This document shows, in pieces, positions 1 to 7,574 of a stretch of DNA of 14,876 nucleotides. A program made the position numbers and the translations under genes. Position 1 is the first letter of the stretch. The number at the start of each line of letters is the position of its first letter. The DNA is taken from the NCBI GenBank assembly GCA_052387815.1, contig JBQTIU010000065.1:1-14876 (forward strand), in the 5' to 3' direction. This stretch comes from JBQTIU01 sp052387815. Lineage in GTDB: Bacteria > Pseudomonadota > Alphaproteobacteria > CACIAM-22H2. The notes below the pieces were generated by a model. That model saw nothing but the letters and a program-made list of their open reading frames with translations, did not search any database and was not told the origin of the DNA.

Positions 1-941
1 CCCATGCCGGGTACATCTACATTCGCGGCGAGTTCTACAACGAGGCGCGGCACCTCCAACACGCGATCGACGAGGCCAGCGCGGCCGGCCTCATCGGCAA
101 GAATGCCTGTGGGTCGGGCTACGATTATGAGCTGTATCTGCACCGCGGGGCCGGCGCCTATATCTGCGGCGAGGAGACCGCGCTGCTCGAAAGCCTCGAG
201 GGCAAGAAAGGCATGCCGCGCTTGAAGCCGCCTTTCCCGGCGGCGGTCGGGCTTTACGGCTGCCCGACCACGGTCAACAACGTCGAGACCATCGCCGTCG
301 TGCCGGCGATCCTCAAGCGGGGACATGCCTGGTTCGCCGGCTTCGGCCGCCCCCGCAACACCGGCACCAAGATCTTCTGCATCTCCGGCCACGTCAACAA
401 GCCGTGCAACGTCGAGGAGGCGATGAGCATCCCTTTGCGCGAGCTGATCGATAAGCACGCCGGCGGCGTGCGCGGCGGCTGGGACAACTTGCTGGGCGTC
501 ATCCCCGGCGGCTCGTCGACGCCGGTCATTCCGAAATCGGTCTGCGACACCGTGGTCATGGATTTCGACGCGCTGCGCGACGCCAAGTCCGGCCTCGGCA
601 CGGCCGGCGTGATCGTCATGGACAAATCCACCGACATTATCAAGGCGATCTGCCGCCTGTCGGCGTTCTACAAGCACGAGAGCTGCGGGCAGTGCACGCC
701 GTGCCGCGAGGGCCTGGGGTGGATCTGGCGGGTGATGCAACGGATGGTCGAGGGCCGCGCCGAGCCGGCGGAGATCGACCTGCTCGAGGACGTGACTCGG
801 CAGGTCGAGGGGCACACCATCTGCGCGCTGGCCGACGGGGCGGCATGGCCGGTCCAGGGCTTGATCCGGCATTTCCGGCCGGAGATGGAGCGCCGGATCG
901 CCGCCGGGCGGGCCGGCGCGACCCGCCGGGCCGCGGAGTAG
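1..941 (+). CDS. nuoF: NADH-quinone oxidoreductase subunit F (partial, 5' end missing)
   Basis: NuoF is the NADH-oxidising subunit of complex I in the cytoplasmic peripheral arm. It binds NADH and FMN and carries the [4Fe-4S] cluster N3. The reading frame is open from base 3, so the gene starts upstream of the window. 312 residues are visible; the family is usually about 420 to 445 long, so roughly the first quarter is missing. Visible motifs are the family signature GAGAYICGEETALLES (about 150-197) with the following glycine-rich FMN/NADH region, and ESCGQCTPCREG (about 678-713), whose three cysteines (codons at 684, 693, 702) ligate N3. The fourth ligand is the Cys in HTICALADG (codon at 822). 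The stop is 15 bp before nuoG, in the usual F-G order. I see nothing abnormal. An internal ATG at 213 is not the start, because conserved NuoF sequence continues upstream of it. Confidence 0.97.
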   Translation, partial: HAGYIYIRGEFYNEARHLQHAIDEASAAGLIGKNACGSGYDYELYLHRGAGAYICGEETALLESLEGKKGMPRLKPPFPAAVGLYGCPTTVNNVETIAVVPAILKRGHAWFAGFGRPRNTGTKIFCISGHVNKPCNVEEAMSIPLRELIDKHAGGVRGGWDNLLGVIPGGSSTPVIPKSVCDTVVMDFDALRDAKSGLGTAGVIVMDKSTDIIKAICRLSAFYKHESCGQCTPCREGLGWIWRVMQRMVEGRAEPAEIDLLEDVTRQVEGHTICALADGAAWPVQGLIRHFRPEMERRIAAGRAGATRRAAE

Positions 942-956
942 GGGGAAGGGCAGGGG

Positions 957-3035
957 ATGCCGAAGCTCGTCATCGACGGCCGCGCCATCGAGGTCCCGCC
1001 CGGGACGACGATCCTGCAGGCCTGCGAACTCGCAGGGATCGAGATCCCGCGCTTCTGCTATCACGAACGCCTGTCGATCGCCGGCAACTGCCGGATGTGC
1101 CTGGTGGAGCTCGAGAAAGCGCCCAAGCCGATCGCCTCGTGCGCGTACCCGGCGGCGGACGGCATGGTGGTGCGCACCAACTCCTCGATGGTCGAGAAGG
1201 CGCGCCAGGGAGTGATGGAGTTTCTGCTCGTCAACCACCCGCTCGATTGCCCGATTTGCGACCAGGGCGGCGAGTGCGATCTCCAGGACCAGGCGATGGC
1301 CTATGGCTTCGACCGCTCGCGCTACCGCGAGGCCAAGCGCGCTGTCGCCGACAAGGAGCTGGGCCCGTTGGTCAAGACCATCATGACGCGGTGCATCCAC
1401 TGCACGCGCTGCATCCGCTTTGCGACCGAGATCGCCGGTGTCGAGGATCTCGGCGCGACCGGACGCGGCGAGAATATGGAGGTCGGCACTTATGTTGAGA
1501 AGGCGCTCGCCTCGGAGCTATCGGGAAACATCATCGACCTCTGCCCGGTGGGGGCGCTGACCTCCAAGCCCTACGCGTTCGTGGCGCGACCCTGGGAGCT
1601 GCGCAAGACCGAGACCGTCGACGTGATGGACGCGGTCGGCAGCGCGATCCGCGTCGATGCCAGGGCGGCCGAGGTGCTGCGGGTCCTGCCGCGCCTCAAC
1701 GACGACGTCAACGAAGAGTGGATTTCCGACAAGACCCGGTTCGCCTGCGACGGCTTGAAGCGCCAGCGGCTCGACCGACCCTATGTGCGCGGCAACGGCC
1801 GGCTCATGGCGGCGAGCTGGGAGAAGGCCTTGGCCGCCGTGGCTGGCGGTTTGGCCTCTCGCGGGGGGCATGAGATCGCGGCTCTGGCCGGCGATTTCGC
1901 CTGTGCCGAGTCGATGGTGGCGCTCAAGGATCTGATGGCGGCCCTGGGCTCGCCCAACCTCGACTGCCGACAGGACGGGGCGAGGCTCGATGCCACGTGT
2001 CGCGCTGGCTACATCTTCAACACTGCCATCGCCGGCATCGAGCAGGCCGATGGCTGCCTTTTGATCGGCACCAATCCGCGCTGGGAAGCGCCGATCGTCA
2101 ACGCCCGGCTGCGCAAGCGCTGGCTCACCGGCCGTTTCCGCGTCGCCGCGATCGGCCCGCAGGTCGACCTCACCTACCGCGTCGACTATTTGGGGGCCGG
2201 GCCGCAGACGCTCGCCGAGCTCGCGGCCGGCCTGCACCCCTTCGCCGAGGTTTTGAAGACGGCGAAGCGACCGATGCTGATCATCGGCCAAGGGGCGCTG
2301 GCGCGCCGCGACGGGGCCGCCAATCTCGCGCTCGCCCGCCAGCTCGCCGAGCGATGCGGCCTCATCAAGGACGGCTGGAACGGCTTCAACGTGCTGCACA
2401 CCGCCGCCGCCCGGGTGGGCGGCCTCGATCTCGGCTTCGTGCCGGGACCGGGTGGCCGCGACGTCGCCGGCATCGTGGACGGCGCGGGGAAGGGCGACAT
2501 CAAGTTCGTCTATCTCCTGGGGGCCGACGAGATCGACACCGCGCGGCTGGGCCAAGCCTTCGTCGTCTATCAGGGCCATCACGGCGATGCCGGCGCCGCG
2601 CGCGCCGACGTGGTCCTGCCGGGCGCCGCCTATACCGAAAAGAACGCCACCTATGTCAACACCGAAGGCCGGGTGCAGCGGACGCGGCTCGTCGTCTTCC
2701 CGCCTGGCGAGGCGCGCGAAGACTGGAAGATCATCCGCGCGCTCTCGGCGCGGCTCGGCCGCAAGCTTCCCTACGATACACCCGCTGACGTGCGGGCGCG
2801 ACTGGCCGCGCTCAACCCGGTGTTCGCCAGGCCCGGGTCGGTCGCGCCGGCGCCCTGGGGCGCCTTCGGCGCCGCCGGCGCGCTCGATCCGACTCCGTTC
2901 CAGAGCCCGATCGCCAATTTCTACATGACCGATCCGATCAGCCGCGCCTCGCCGACCATGGCCAAGTGCACGACGGCCTTCATCGCCAAGCGGCCCGGCG
3001 ATCCGACCGCGGGAAAGACCGGCACGCATGGCTGA
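957..3035 (+). CDS. nuoG: NADH-quinone oxidoreductase subunit G
   Basis: NuoG is the large Fe-S subunit of the complex I peripheral arm and relays electrons from NuoF/E towards NuoI. It has 692 residues, the usual alphaproteobacterial and mitochondrial (75-kDa subunit) length and much shorter than E. coli NuoG. Visible ligands are the [2Fe-2S] N1b cysteines C34, C45, C48 and C62; the N5 ligands H94, C98, C101 and C107, with the unusual His ligand; and the N4 cysteines C146, C149, C152 and C196 (the last in DLCPVGAL). The additional CxxCxxxC N7 site of enterobacterial NuoG is absent after C196, as expected in this lineage. The remainder is the molybdopterin-oxidoreductase-like domain, which carries no cofactor in complex I. 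The ATG at 957 follows a purine-rich GGGGAAGGG stretch (942-950). The 3' end overlaps nuoH by 8 bp, suggesting translational coupling. Confidence 0.98.
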   Translation: MPKLVIDGRAIEVPPGTTILQACELAGIEIPRFCYHERLSIAGNCRMCLVELEKAPKPIASCAYPAADGMVVRTNSSMVEKARQGVMEFLLVNHPLDCPICDQGGECDLQDQAMAYGFDRSRYREAKRAVADKELGPLVKTIMTRCIHCTRCIRFATEIAGVEDLGATGRGENMEVGTYVEKALASELSGNIIDLCPVGALTSKPYAFVARPWELRKTETVDVMDAVGSAIRVDARAAEVLRVLPRLNDDVNEEWISDKTRFACDGLKRQRLDRPYVRGNGRLMAASWEKALAAVAGGLASRGGHEIAALAGDFACAESMVALKDLMAALGSPNLDCRQDGARLDATCRAGYIFNTAIAGIEQADGCLLIGTNPRWEAPIVNARLRKRWLTGRFRVAAIGPQVDLTYRVDYLGAGPQTLAELAAGLHPFAEVLKTAKRPMLIIGQGALARRDGAANLALARQLAERCGLIKDGWNGFNVLHTAAARVGGLDLGFVPGPGGRDVAGIVDGAGKGDIKFVYLLGADEIDTARLGQAFVVYQGHHGDAGAARADVVLPGAAYTEKNATYVNTEGRVQRTRLVVFPPGEAREDWKIIRALSARLGRKLPYDTPADVRARLAALNPVFARPGSVAPAPWGAFGAAGALDPTPFQSPIANFYMTDPISRASPTMAKCTTAFIAKRPGDPTAGKTGTHG

Positions 3036-4050
3036 GTTTTGGACCAGCTACGCGTGGCCGACCGCCGTCATGCTCGGCCAGATCTTCGCCATCGCCGTGC
3101 CGCTGTTGCTGACGGTCGCGTACCTCACCTATGCCGAACGCAAGGTGATCGCCGCGATGCAGCGTCGCAAAGGGCCGAACGTCGTCGGCTGGTTCGGGCT
3201 GCTGCAGCCGATCGCCGACGGCCTCAAGCTGCTGTTCAAGGAAACCATCATCCCGAGCGGCGCCAACCGGGTGGTGTTCATCGCCGCGCCGATGGTGACC
3301 TTCGTCGTCAGCCTGGTCGCCTGGGCGGTGATCCCATTCGACGAGGGGATGGTCCTGTCCGACCTCAATGTCGGTATCCTCTACCTGTTCGCGATTTCAT
3401 CGCTCGGGGTCTACGGCATCATCATGGCCGGCTGGGCGAGCAACTCCAAATACGCGTTCCTCGGCGCCTTGCGTTCGGCGGCGCAGATGGTGTCCTACGA
3501 GGTGTCGATCGGCTTCGTCTTGATCACCGTGCTGCTGTGGGTGGGGTCGCTCAACCTCAGCGCCGTCGTGCTCGCCCAGAAGAACGTCTGGTTCGCCGTT
3601 CCGCTGCTGCCGATGCTCGTCATCTTCTTCGTCTCGGGCCTGGCCGAGACCAACCGCTCGCCGTTCGACCTGCCGGAGGGGGAGTCGGAGATCGTGGCGG
3701 GGTATTTCGTCGAGTATTCGTCGATGAGCTTCGCCCTGTTTTTCCTCGGCGAATACGCGAACATGATCCTCGTTTCGGCGATGACCGCGGTCCTGTTCCT
3801 GGGCGGCTGGCTGCCGCCCCTCGACGTGGCGCCGTTCAATTGGATTCCCGGCCCGGTGTGGTTCGCGCTCAAGATTTCGTTGTGCCTGTTCGTGTTCCTG
3901 TGGGTGCGGGCGACGCTGCCGCGCTACCGGTACGATCAGCTCATGCGGCTGGGCTGGAAGGTGTTCCTGCCGTTTTCGCTGTTCTGGGTGGTGTTAACGG
4001 CGGGGGCGCTGATGGCGACGGGGTGGGTGCCAGTGTCAAAGGCGGTATGA
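3028..4050 (+). CDS. nuoH: NADH-quinone oxidoreductase subunit H
   Basis: NuoH (mitochondrial ND1) is the membrane subunit that forms the quinone-binding cavity at the junction with the peripheral arm. The 340-residue length is normal. The sequence is strongly hydrophobic with about eight or nine membrane segments. Family hallmarks are YAERK (residues 35-39) followed by QRRKGPN in the first cytoplasmic loop, GWASNSKYAFLGALRSAAQ in the middle, and AETNRSPFDLPEGESE (206-221), whose acidic residues line the quinone chamber. The ATG lies inside the last codons of nuoG (8-bp overlap), with a weak GGGAAAG about 12 bases upstream. A 41-bp spacer follows before nuoI. I see no disrupted motif. Confidence 0.98.
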   Translation: MAEFWTSYAWPTAVMLGQIFAIAVPLLLTVAYLTYAERKVIAAMQRRKGPNVVGWFGLLQPIADGLKLLFKETIIPSGANRVVFIAAPMVTFVVSLVAWAVIPFDEGMVLSDLNVGILYLFAISSLGVYGIIMAGWASNSKYAFLGALRSAAQMVSYEVSIGFVLITVLLWVGSLNLSAVVLAQKNVWFAVPLLPMLVIFFVSGLAETNRSPFDLPEGESEIVAGYFVEYSSMSFALFFLGEYANMILVSAMTAVLFLGGWLPPLDVAPFNWIPGPVWFALKISLCLFVFLWVRATLPRYRYDQLMRLGWKVFLPFSLFWVVLTAGALMATGWVPVSKAV

Positions 4051-4091
4051 TACCGTCGGCCGCTGGCAATCGGCGGGAAAGGGATGGGACG

Positions 4092-4580
4092 ATGGCATTG
4101 CTCGATCGCGGCGCGCGGAGCCTGTTTCTGGTTGAGGTTCTCGGCGGACTCCGGCTGACGCTCGCCTACATGTTCAAACCCAAGGTGACGCTGAACTACC
4201 CGTTCGAGAAGGGACCATTGAGCCCGCGCTTCCGCGGCGAGCACGTCCTGCGCCGTTATCCCAACGGCGAGGAGCGCTGCATCGCCTGCAAGCTGTGCGA
4301 GGCGATCTGCCCGGCGCTCGCCATCACCATCGAGGCCGAGCCGCGCGCCGACGGCAGCCGGCGCGCGACGCGCTACGACATCGACATGACGAAGTGCATC
4401 TATTGCGGGCTGTGCCAGGAAGCCTGCCCGGTCGATGCGATCGTCGAAGGACCGAATTTCGAGTTCGCGACCGAAACCCGCGAGGAACTGATGTACAACA
4501 AGGACAAGCTGCTGGCGAACGGTGACCGCTGGGAGAGCGAGATCGCGGCCAGTCTGGCGGCCGACGCGCCCTACCGCTAG
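4092..4580 (+). CDS. nuoI: NADH-quinone oxidoreductase subunit I
   Basis: NuoI (TYKY homologue) carries the two [4Fe-4S] clusters N6a and N6b that pass electrons to N2 in NuoB near the quinone site. It has 162 residues, the usual alphaproteobacterial size. Two CxxCxxCxxxCP motifs are intact: C63, C66, C69, C73 and C102, C105, C108, C112. An N-terminal amphipathic stretch (about residues 10-28) is typical of the contact with the membrane arm. I chose the ATG at 4092 because it gives the conserved N-terminus and follows the purine-rich GGGAAAGGGATGGGA. An in-frame ATG at 4047 sits within the nuoH stop region and would add 15 residues with no family resemblance. The gene is followed by a 117-bp G/C-rich spacer, the longest gap in the nuo block. 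Confidence 0.97.
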   Translation: MALLDRGARSLFLVEVLGGLRLTLAYMFKPKVTLNYPFEKGPLSPRFRGEHVLRRYPNGEERCIACKLCEAICPALAITIEAEPRADGSRRATRYDIDMTKCIYCGLCQEACPVDAIVEGPNFEFATETREELMYNKDKLLANGDRWESEIAASLAADAPYR

Positions 4581-4638
4581 CGACGCCTCGACCTCGAACC
4601 CGAACCGACCCTTGTTTTCGTACCCACCCCTCGTCTCG

Positions 4639-4675
4639 GGCGCGCGCCCCGCGCCCCCGCCGCGCGGCGCGCGCC
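4639..4675 (+). other. Very stable G/C-only hairpin in the nuoI-nuoJ spacer
   Basis: The 117-bp spacer 4581-4697 contains a foldback in which 4639-4646 pairs with 4668-4675 (8 bp) and 4649-4654 pairs with 4662-4667 (6 bp). There is a two-base bulge (4647-4648) and a seven-base loop (4655-4661). All 14 pairs are G-C. Its two ends also contain self-complementary GGCGCGCGCC blocks (4639-4648 and 4666-4675), so alternative folds are possible. No T-run follows, so it is not a standard intrinsic terminator. The nuoJ Shine-Dalgarno GGAGG (4688-4692) lies 12 bases downstream. A role in mRNA processing, stability or pausing is inference only. Confidence 0.5.
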
Positions 4676-4687
4676 GCCGCGCTCGCC

Positions 4688-4692
4688 GGAGG
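4688..4692 (+). promoter_or_regulatory. Shine-Dalgarno of nuoJ
   Basis: GGAGG lies five bases before the ATG at 4698 and fixes the nuoJ start. It is one of the best ribosome-binding sites in the window, which fits nuoJ being initiated on its own: unlike most nuo genes here, it is not overlapped or abutted by the gene upstream. Confidence 0.75.
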
Positions 4693-4697
4693 GCGCG

Positions 4698-5300
4698 ATG
4701 ATCATCCAGGCGCTCGCCTTCTACGTGTTCGCCGGCCTGCTGGTGGCCGCGAGCGCGATGGTCATCGCGGCGCGCAATTCCGTCCATTCGGTCTTGTTCC
4801 TGATCCTCGCCTTCTTCAACGCCGCCGGATTATTCGTGCTCATGGGCGCCGAGTTCCTGGCCATGATCCTGGTCGTCGTCTATGTCGGCGCGGTGGCGGT
4901 GCTGTTCCTGTTCGTCGTCATGATGCTCGACATCAATTTCGCGGCCTTGCGGCAGGGCTTCCTGCGCTACCTGCCGATCGGCGCCATGGTCGGTCTCGTC
5001 CTCCTCGCCGAACTCGTGCTCGTCCTCGGTGCGTGGACGTTCTCCGCGGAGGCGGTGCGGACGGCCCCGATCCCCGATCCGGCTTCGGTCGATAACACGC
5101 GGGCCCTCGGGCGGGTGCTCTACACCCGCTACGTCTACGCCTTCCAGGCGGCCGGCCTGATCCTGCTGGTCGCCATGATCGGCGCCATCGTGCTCACTTT
5201 GCGCGTGCGCGGCGGCGTCCGGCGCCAGAACATCGGCCGGCAGGTCTCGCAGCCCCGGTCGGTGGAGATCGTCAAGGTGCCGCCGCGGGGGGGCGTGTGA
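4698..5300 (+). CDS. nuoJ: NADH-quinone oxidoreductase subunit J
   Basis: NuoJ (ND6) is a five-helix membrane subunit between NuoH and NuoK in the complex I proton arm. It has 200 residues, normal for alphaproteobacteria. The third helix contains the conserved YVGAVAVLFLFVVMML stretch (from residue 62), the site of the helix distortion (pi-bulge) tied to energy coupling, preceded by GAEF with E52. Hydrophobic segments are visible at about 5-25, 30-50, 54-77, 92-114 and 146-168. The C-terminal tail (GVRRQNIGRQV) is the basic cytoplasmic end seen in relatives. The stop is one base before the nuoK ATG, indicating close coupling. The 5' side is the 117-bp spacer with the hairpin described separately. 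Confidence 0.97.
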   Translation: MIIQALAFYVFAGLLVAASAMVIAARNSVHSVLFLILAFFNAAGLFVLMGAEFLAMILVVVYVGAVAVLFLFVVMMLDINFAALRQGFLRYLPIGAMVGLVLLAELVLVLGAWTFSAEAVRTAPIPDPASVDNTRALGRVLYTRYVYAFQAAGLILLVAMIGAIVLTLRVRGGVRRQNIGRQVSQPRSVEIVKVPPRGGV

Positions 5301-5301
5301 G

Positions 5302-5610
5302 ATGATCATCTCTCTCGCCCATTACCTGACGGTCGCCGCGATCGTGTTCACGCTCGGCATGGTCGGGATCTTCCTCAACCGCAAGAACGTCATCGTCATC
5401 CTGATGTCGGTCGAGCTGATGCTGCTCGCCGTCAACCTCAATTTCGTGGCGTTCTCGACCCATCTCGCCGACCTCGTCGGGCAAGTCTTCGCGATGCTCG
5501 TGCTGACCGTGGCGGCGGCCGAGGCGGCGATCGGGCTGGCGATCCTGGTGGTGTATTTCCGCAACCGCGGCACCATCGCGGTCGAGGACATCCACCTGAT
5601 GAGGGGCTGA
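5302..5610 (+). CDS. nuoK: NADH-quinone oxidoreductase subunit K
   Basis: NuoK (ND4L) is the small three-helix subunit that contributes a proton path in the membrane arm. It has 102 residues, close to the usual 100. The two membrane-embedded glutamates essential in this family are present: E38 (in MSVELMLLAVNLNF) and E74 (in AAAEAAIGLA). The start directly follows the nuoJ stop, with a G-run at 5287-5293 serving as a probable ribosome-binding site. Nine bases separate its stop from nuoL. Confidence 0.97.
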   Translation: MIISLAHYLTVAAIVFTLGMVGIFLNRKNVIVILMSVELMLLAVNLNFVAFSTHLADLVGQVFAMLVLTVAAAEAAIGLAILVVYFRNRGTIAVEDIHLMRG

Positions 5611-5619
5611 GCGCCGCCG

Positions 5620-7566
5620 ATGTACACCGCCGCTGTCCTGCTGCCGCTCGCGGGCGCCATCCTCGCCGGAGTGTTCGGCCCCTGGCTGCGCGACCGCGGC
5701 AGCCAGCTCGCGACCTGCATCCCGATGGGCCTGTCGGCCCTGCTGTCGGCCGTCATCTTCTACCAGGTGGCGATCCTGGGCCAGGACCGGACCGTCGACC
5801 TCTACACCTGGATCCAGTCCGGCGGGTTCGAGACCGTTTGGGCTGTCAAGTACGACACCTTGAGCGCGGTCATGGTGTTCACCGTCTCGACGGTGTCGAC
5901 GGTGATCCACGTCTATTCGATCGGCTATATGGCCGAGGACAAGTCGATCCCGCGCTTCATGTCATATTTGAGCCTGTTCACCTTCTTCATGCTGACGCTG
6001 GTCACGGCCGACAACTTCATGCAGATGTTCTTCGGCTGGGAAGGCGTGGGCCTGTGCTCGTACCTTCTGATCGGCTTCTGGTACGACCGTCCGTCGGCCA
6101 ACGCCGCCGCGATCAAGGCCTTCCTCGTCAACCGGATCGGCGATTTCGGCTTCGCCCTGGGCATCATGGGGGTGTTCCTGGTGTTCGGCACCGTCGGTTT
6201 CGAGGCGGTGTTCGCCGCGGTGCCGGGCCTCGCGGAGGCGCGCATGAGCTTCCTCGGGATGGAGGTCCATACGCTGACCGCGCTGTGCCTGCTCCTGTTC
6301 CTGGGCGCGATGGGCAAGTCGGCGCAGTTCGGTCTCCACACCTGGCTCCCCGACGCGATGGAAGGGCCGACCCCGGTTTCCGCCCTCATCCACGCCGCGA
6401 CCATGGTGACGGCCGGCGTGTTCATGGTGGTGCGCCTGTCGCCGATGTTCGAGTACGCCCCCGATGCGCTGGCCGTGGTGGCGATCGTCGGCGCCACGAC
6501 CGCGCTGTTCGCCGCCTCGGTGGGGCTGGTCCAGAACGACATCAAGCGCGTCATCGCCTATTCGACCATGAGCCAGCTCGGCTACATGTTCTTCGCCGCC
6601 GGCGTGTCCGCCTACGCCGCCGCCATCTTCCACCTCATGACCCACGCCTTCTTCAAGGCGCTGCTGTTCTTGGGCTCGGGCTCGGTGATCCACGCGCTCG
6701 GCGGCGAGCAGGACATGCGCAAGATGGGCGGCCTGTGGCGGCTCATCCCCGTGACCTACGTCATGATGTGGATCGGCAGCCTCGCGCTTGCCGGGATCGG
6801 CCTCTTCGGCCCCCTCGGCTTCGCCGGCTTCCACTCCAAGGACATGATCCTGGAGGCGGCCTGGGGGTCCCAGAGCGTGGTCGGCCATTTCGCGCTGTGG
6901 ATGGGCATCGCCGCGGCGGTGATGACGGCGTTCTATTCCTGGCGCCTCATCTTCTTGACCTTTCACGGCGCACCGCGCGCCACGCCTCATGTCATGGAGC
7001 ATGTCCATGAGTCGCCCAACGTGATGCTGATCCCGCTTTACATCTTGGCGCTCGGGTCCGTGTTCGGGGGCATGGTGGCGGTCGCCACCTTGGTCGGCGA
7101 GGGGCAAGAGACGTTCTGGCGCGAGTCGATCCTCGTGCTGCCGTCCCACGACGCCCTCAAGGAGGCCCACAACGCGCCGTCGTGGCTCAAGATCCTGCTC
7201 GTGGTCGTGGGTCCGATCGGCATCGGGGTCGCCTACGGCCTCTATATCCGCAACCCGGATCTGCCGGCCGGGCTCGCCTCGCGCTTCGCGGCGCTCTACC
7301 GACTCCTTTTGAACAAGTGGTATTTCGACGAGATCTACGACCGGCTGTTGGTCGCTCCGGCGCTCATCCTCGGGCGTGATCTGTGGAAGAAGGGCGACGG
7401 CGCGACCATCGACGGGTTCGGGCCCGACGGCATCGCGGCGAACACGCTGAGGCTCGCCCGCCGGGCGAGCCTGTTGCAGACCGGCTATGTCTACCACTAC
7501 GCCTTCGCCATGATGATCGGCTTGGTGACCCTGATCACCTGGTATCTCGTCGCACGGGTCGGGTAA
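5620..7566 (+). CDS. nuoL: NADH-quinone oxidoreductase subunit L
   Basis: NuoL (ND5) is the distal antiporter-like proton-pumping subunit of complex I. It has 648 residues, within the normal range. Key charged residues are present: E141 (in FFGWEGVGLCSYL), K233 (MGKSAQFGLHTWLPDAMEGPTP), K346 (HAFFKALLFLGSG) and K407 (GFHSKDMILE). The C-terminal part (from about residue 560, LLNKWYFDEIYDRLL) corresponds to the start of the long lateral amphipathic helix HL, followed by a final membrane helix at the C-terminus. GAGGGG (5601-5606) sits 13 bases before the ATG, a rather long spacing, so initiation probably benefits from ribosomes finishing nuoK. Eight bases separate it from nuoM. Confidence 0.98.
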   Translation: MYTAAVLLPLAGAILAGVFGPWLRDRGSQLATCIPMGLSALLSAVIFYQVAILGQDRTVDLYTWIQSGGFETVWAVKYDTLSAVMVFTVSTVSTVIHVYSIGYMAEDKSIPRFMSYLSLFTFFMLTLVTADNFMQMFFGWEGVGLCSYLLIGFWYDRPSANAAAIKAFLVNRIGDFGFALGIMGVFLVFGTVGFEAVFAAVPGLAEARMSFLGMEVHTLTALCLLLFLGAMGKSAQFGLHTWLPDAMEGPTPVSALIHAATMVTAGVFMVVRLSPMFEYAPDALAVVAIVGATTALFAASVGLVQNDIKRVIAYSTMSQLGYMFFAAGVSAYAAAIFHLMTHAFFKALLFLGSGSVIHALGGEQDMRKMGGLWRLIPVTYVMMWIGSLALAGIGLFGPLGFAGFHSKDMILEAAWGSQSVVGHFALWMGIAAAVMTAFYSWRLIFLTFHGAPRATPHVMEHVHESPNVMLIPLYILALGSVFGGMVAVATLVGEGQETFWRESILVLPSHDALKEAHNAPSWLKILLVVVGPIGIGVAYGLYIRNPDLPAGLASRFAALYRLLLNKWYFDEIYDRLLVAPALILGRDLWKKGDGATIDGFGPDGIAANTLRLARRASLLQTGYVYHYAFAMMIGLVTLITWYLVARVG

Positions 7567-7574
7567 CGGGCGCC

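Noticed and set aside
957..3035. Missing N7 cluster motif in NuoG as a possible defect
   Set aside because: Alphaproteobacterial and mitochondrial NuoG homologues normally lack it, and the N1b, N4 and N5 ligands are all present.
5962..7497. Minus-strand open frame of 511 codons opposite nuoL
   Set aside because: The composition is low-complexity and charged (long His/Glu/Arg runs), with no ribosome-binding logic and complete overlap with the well-supported nuoL.
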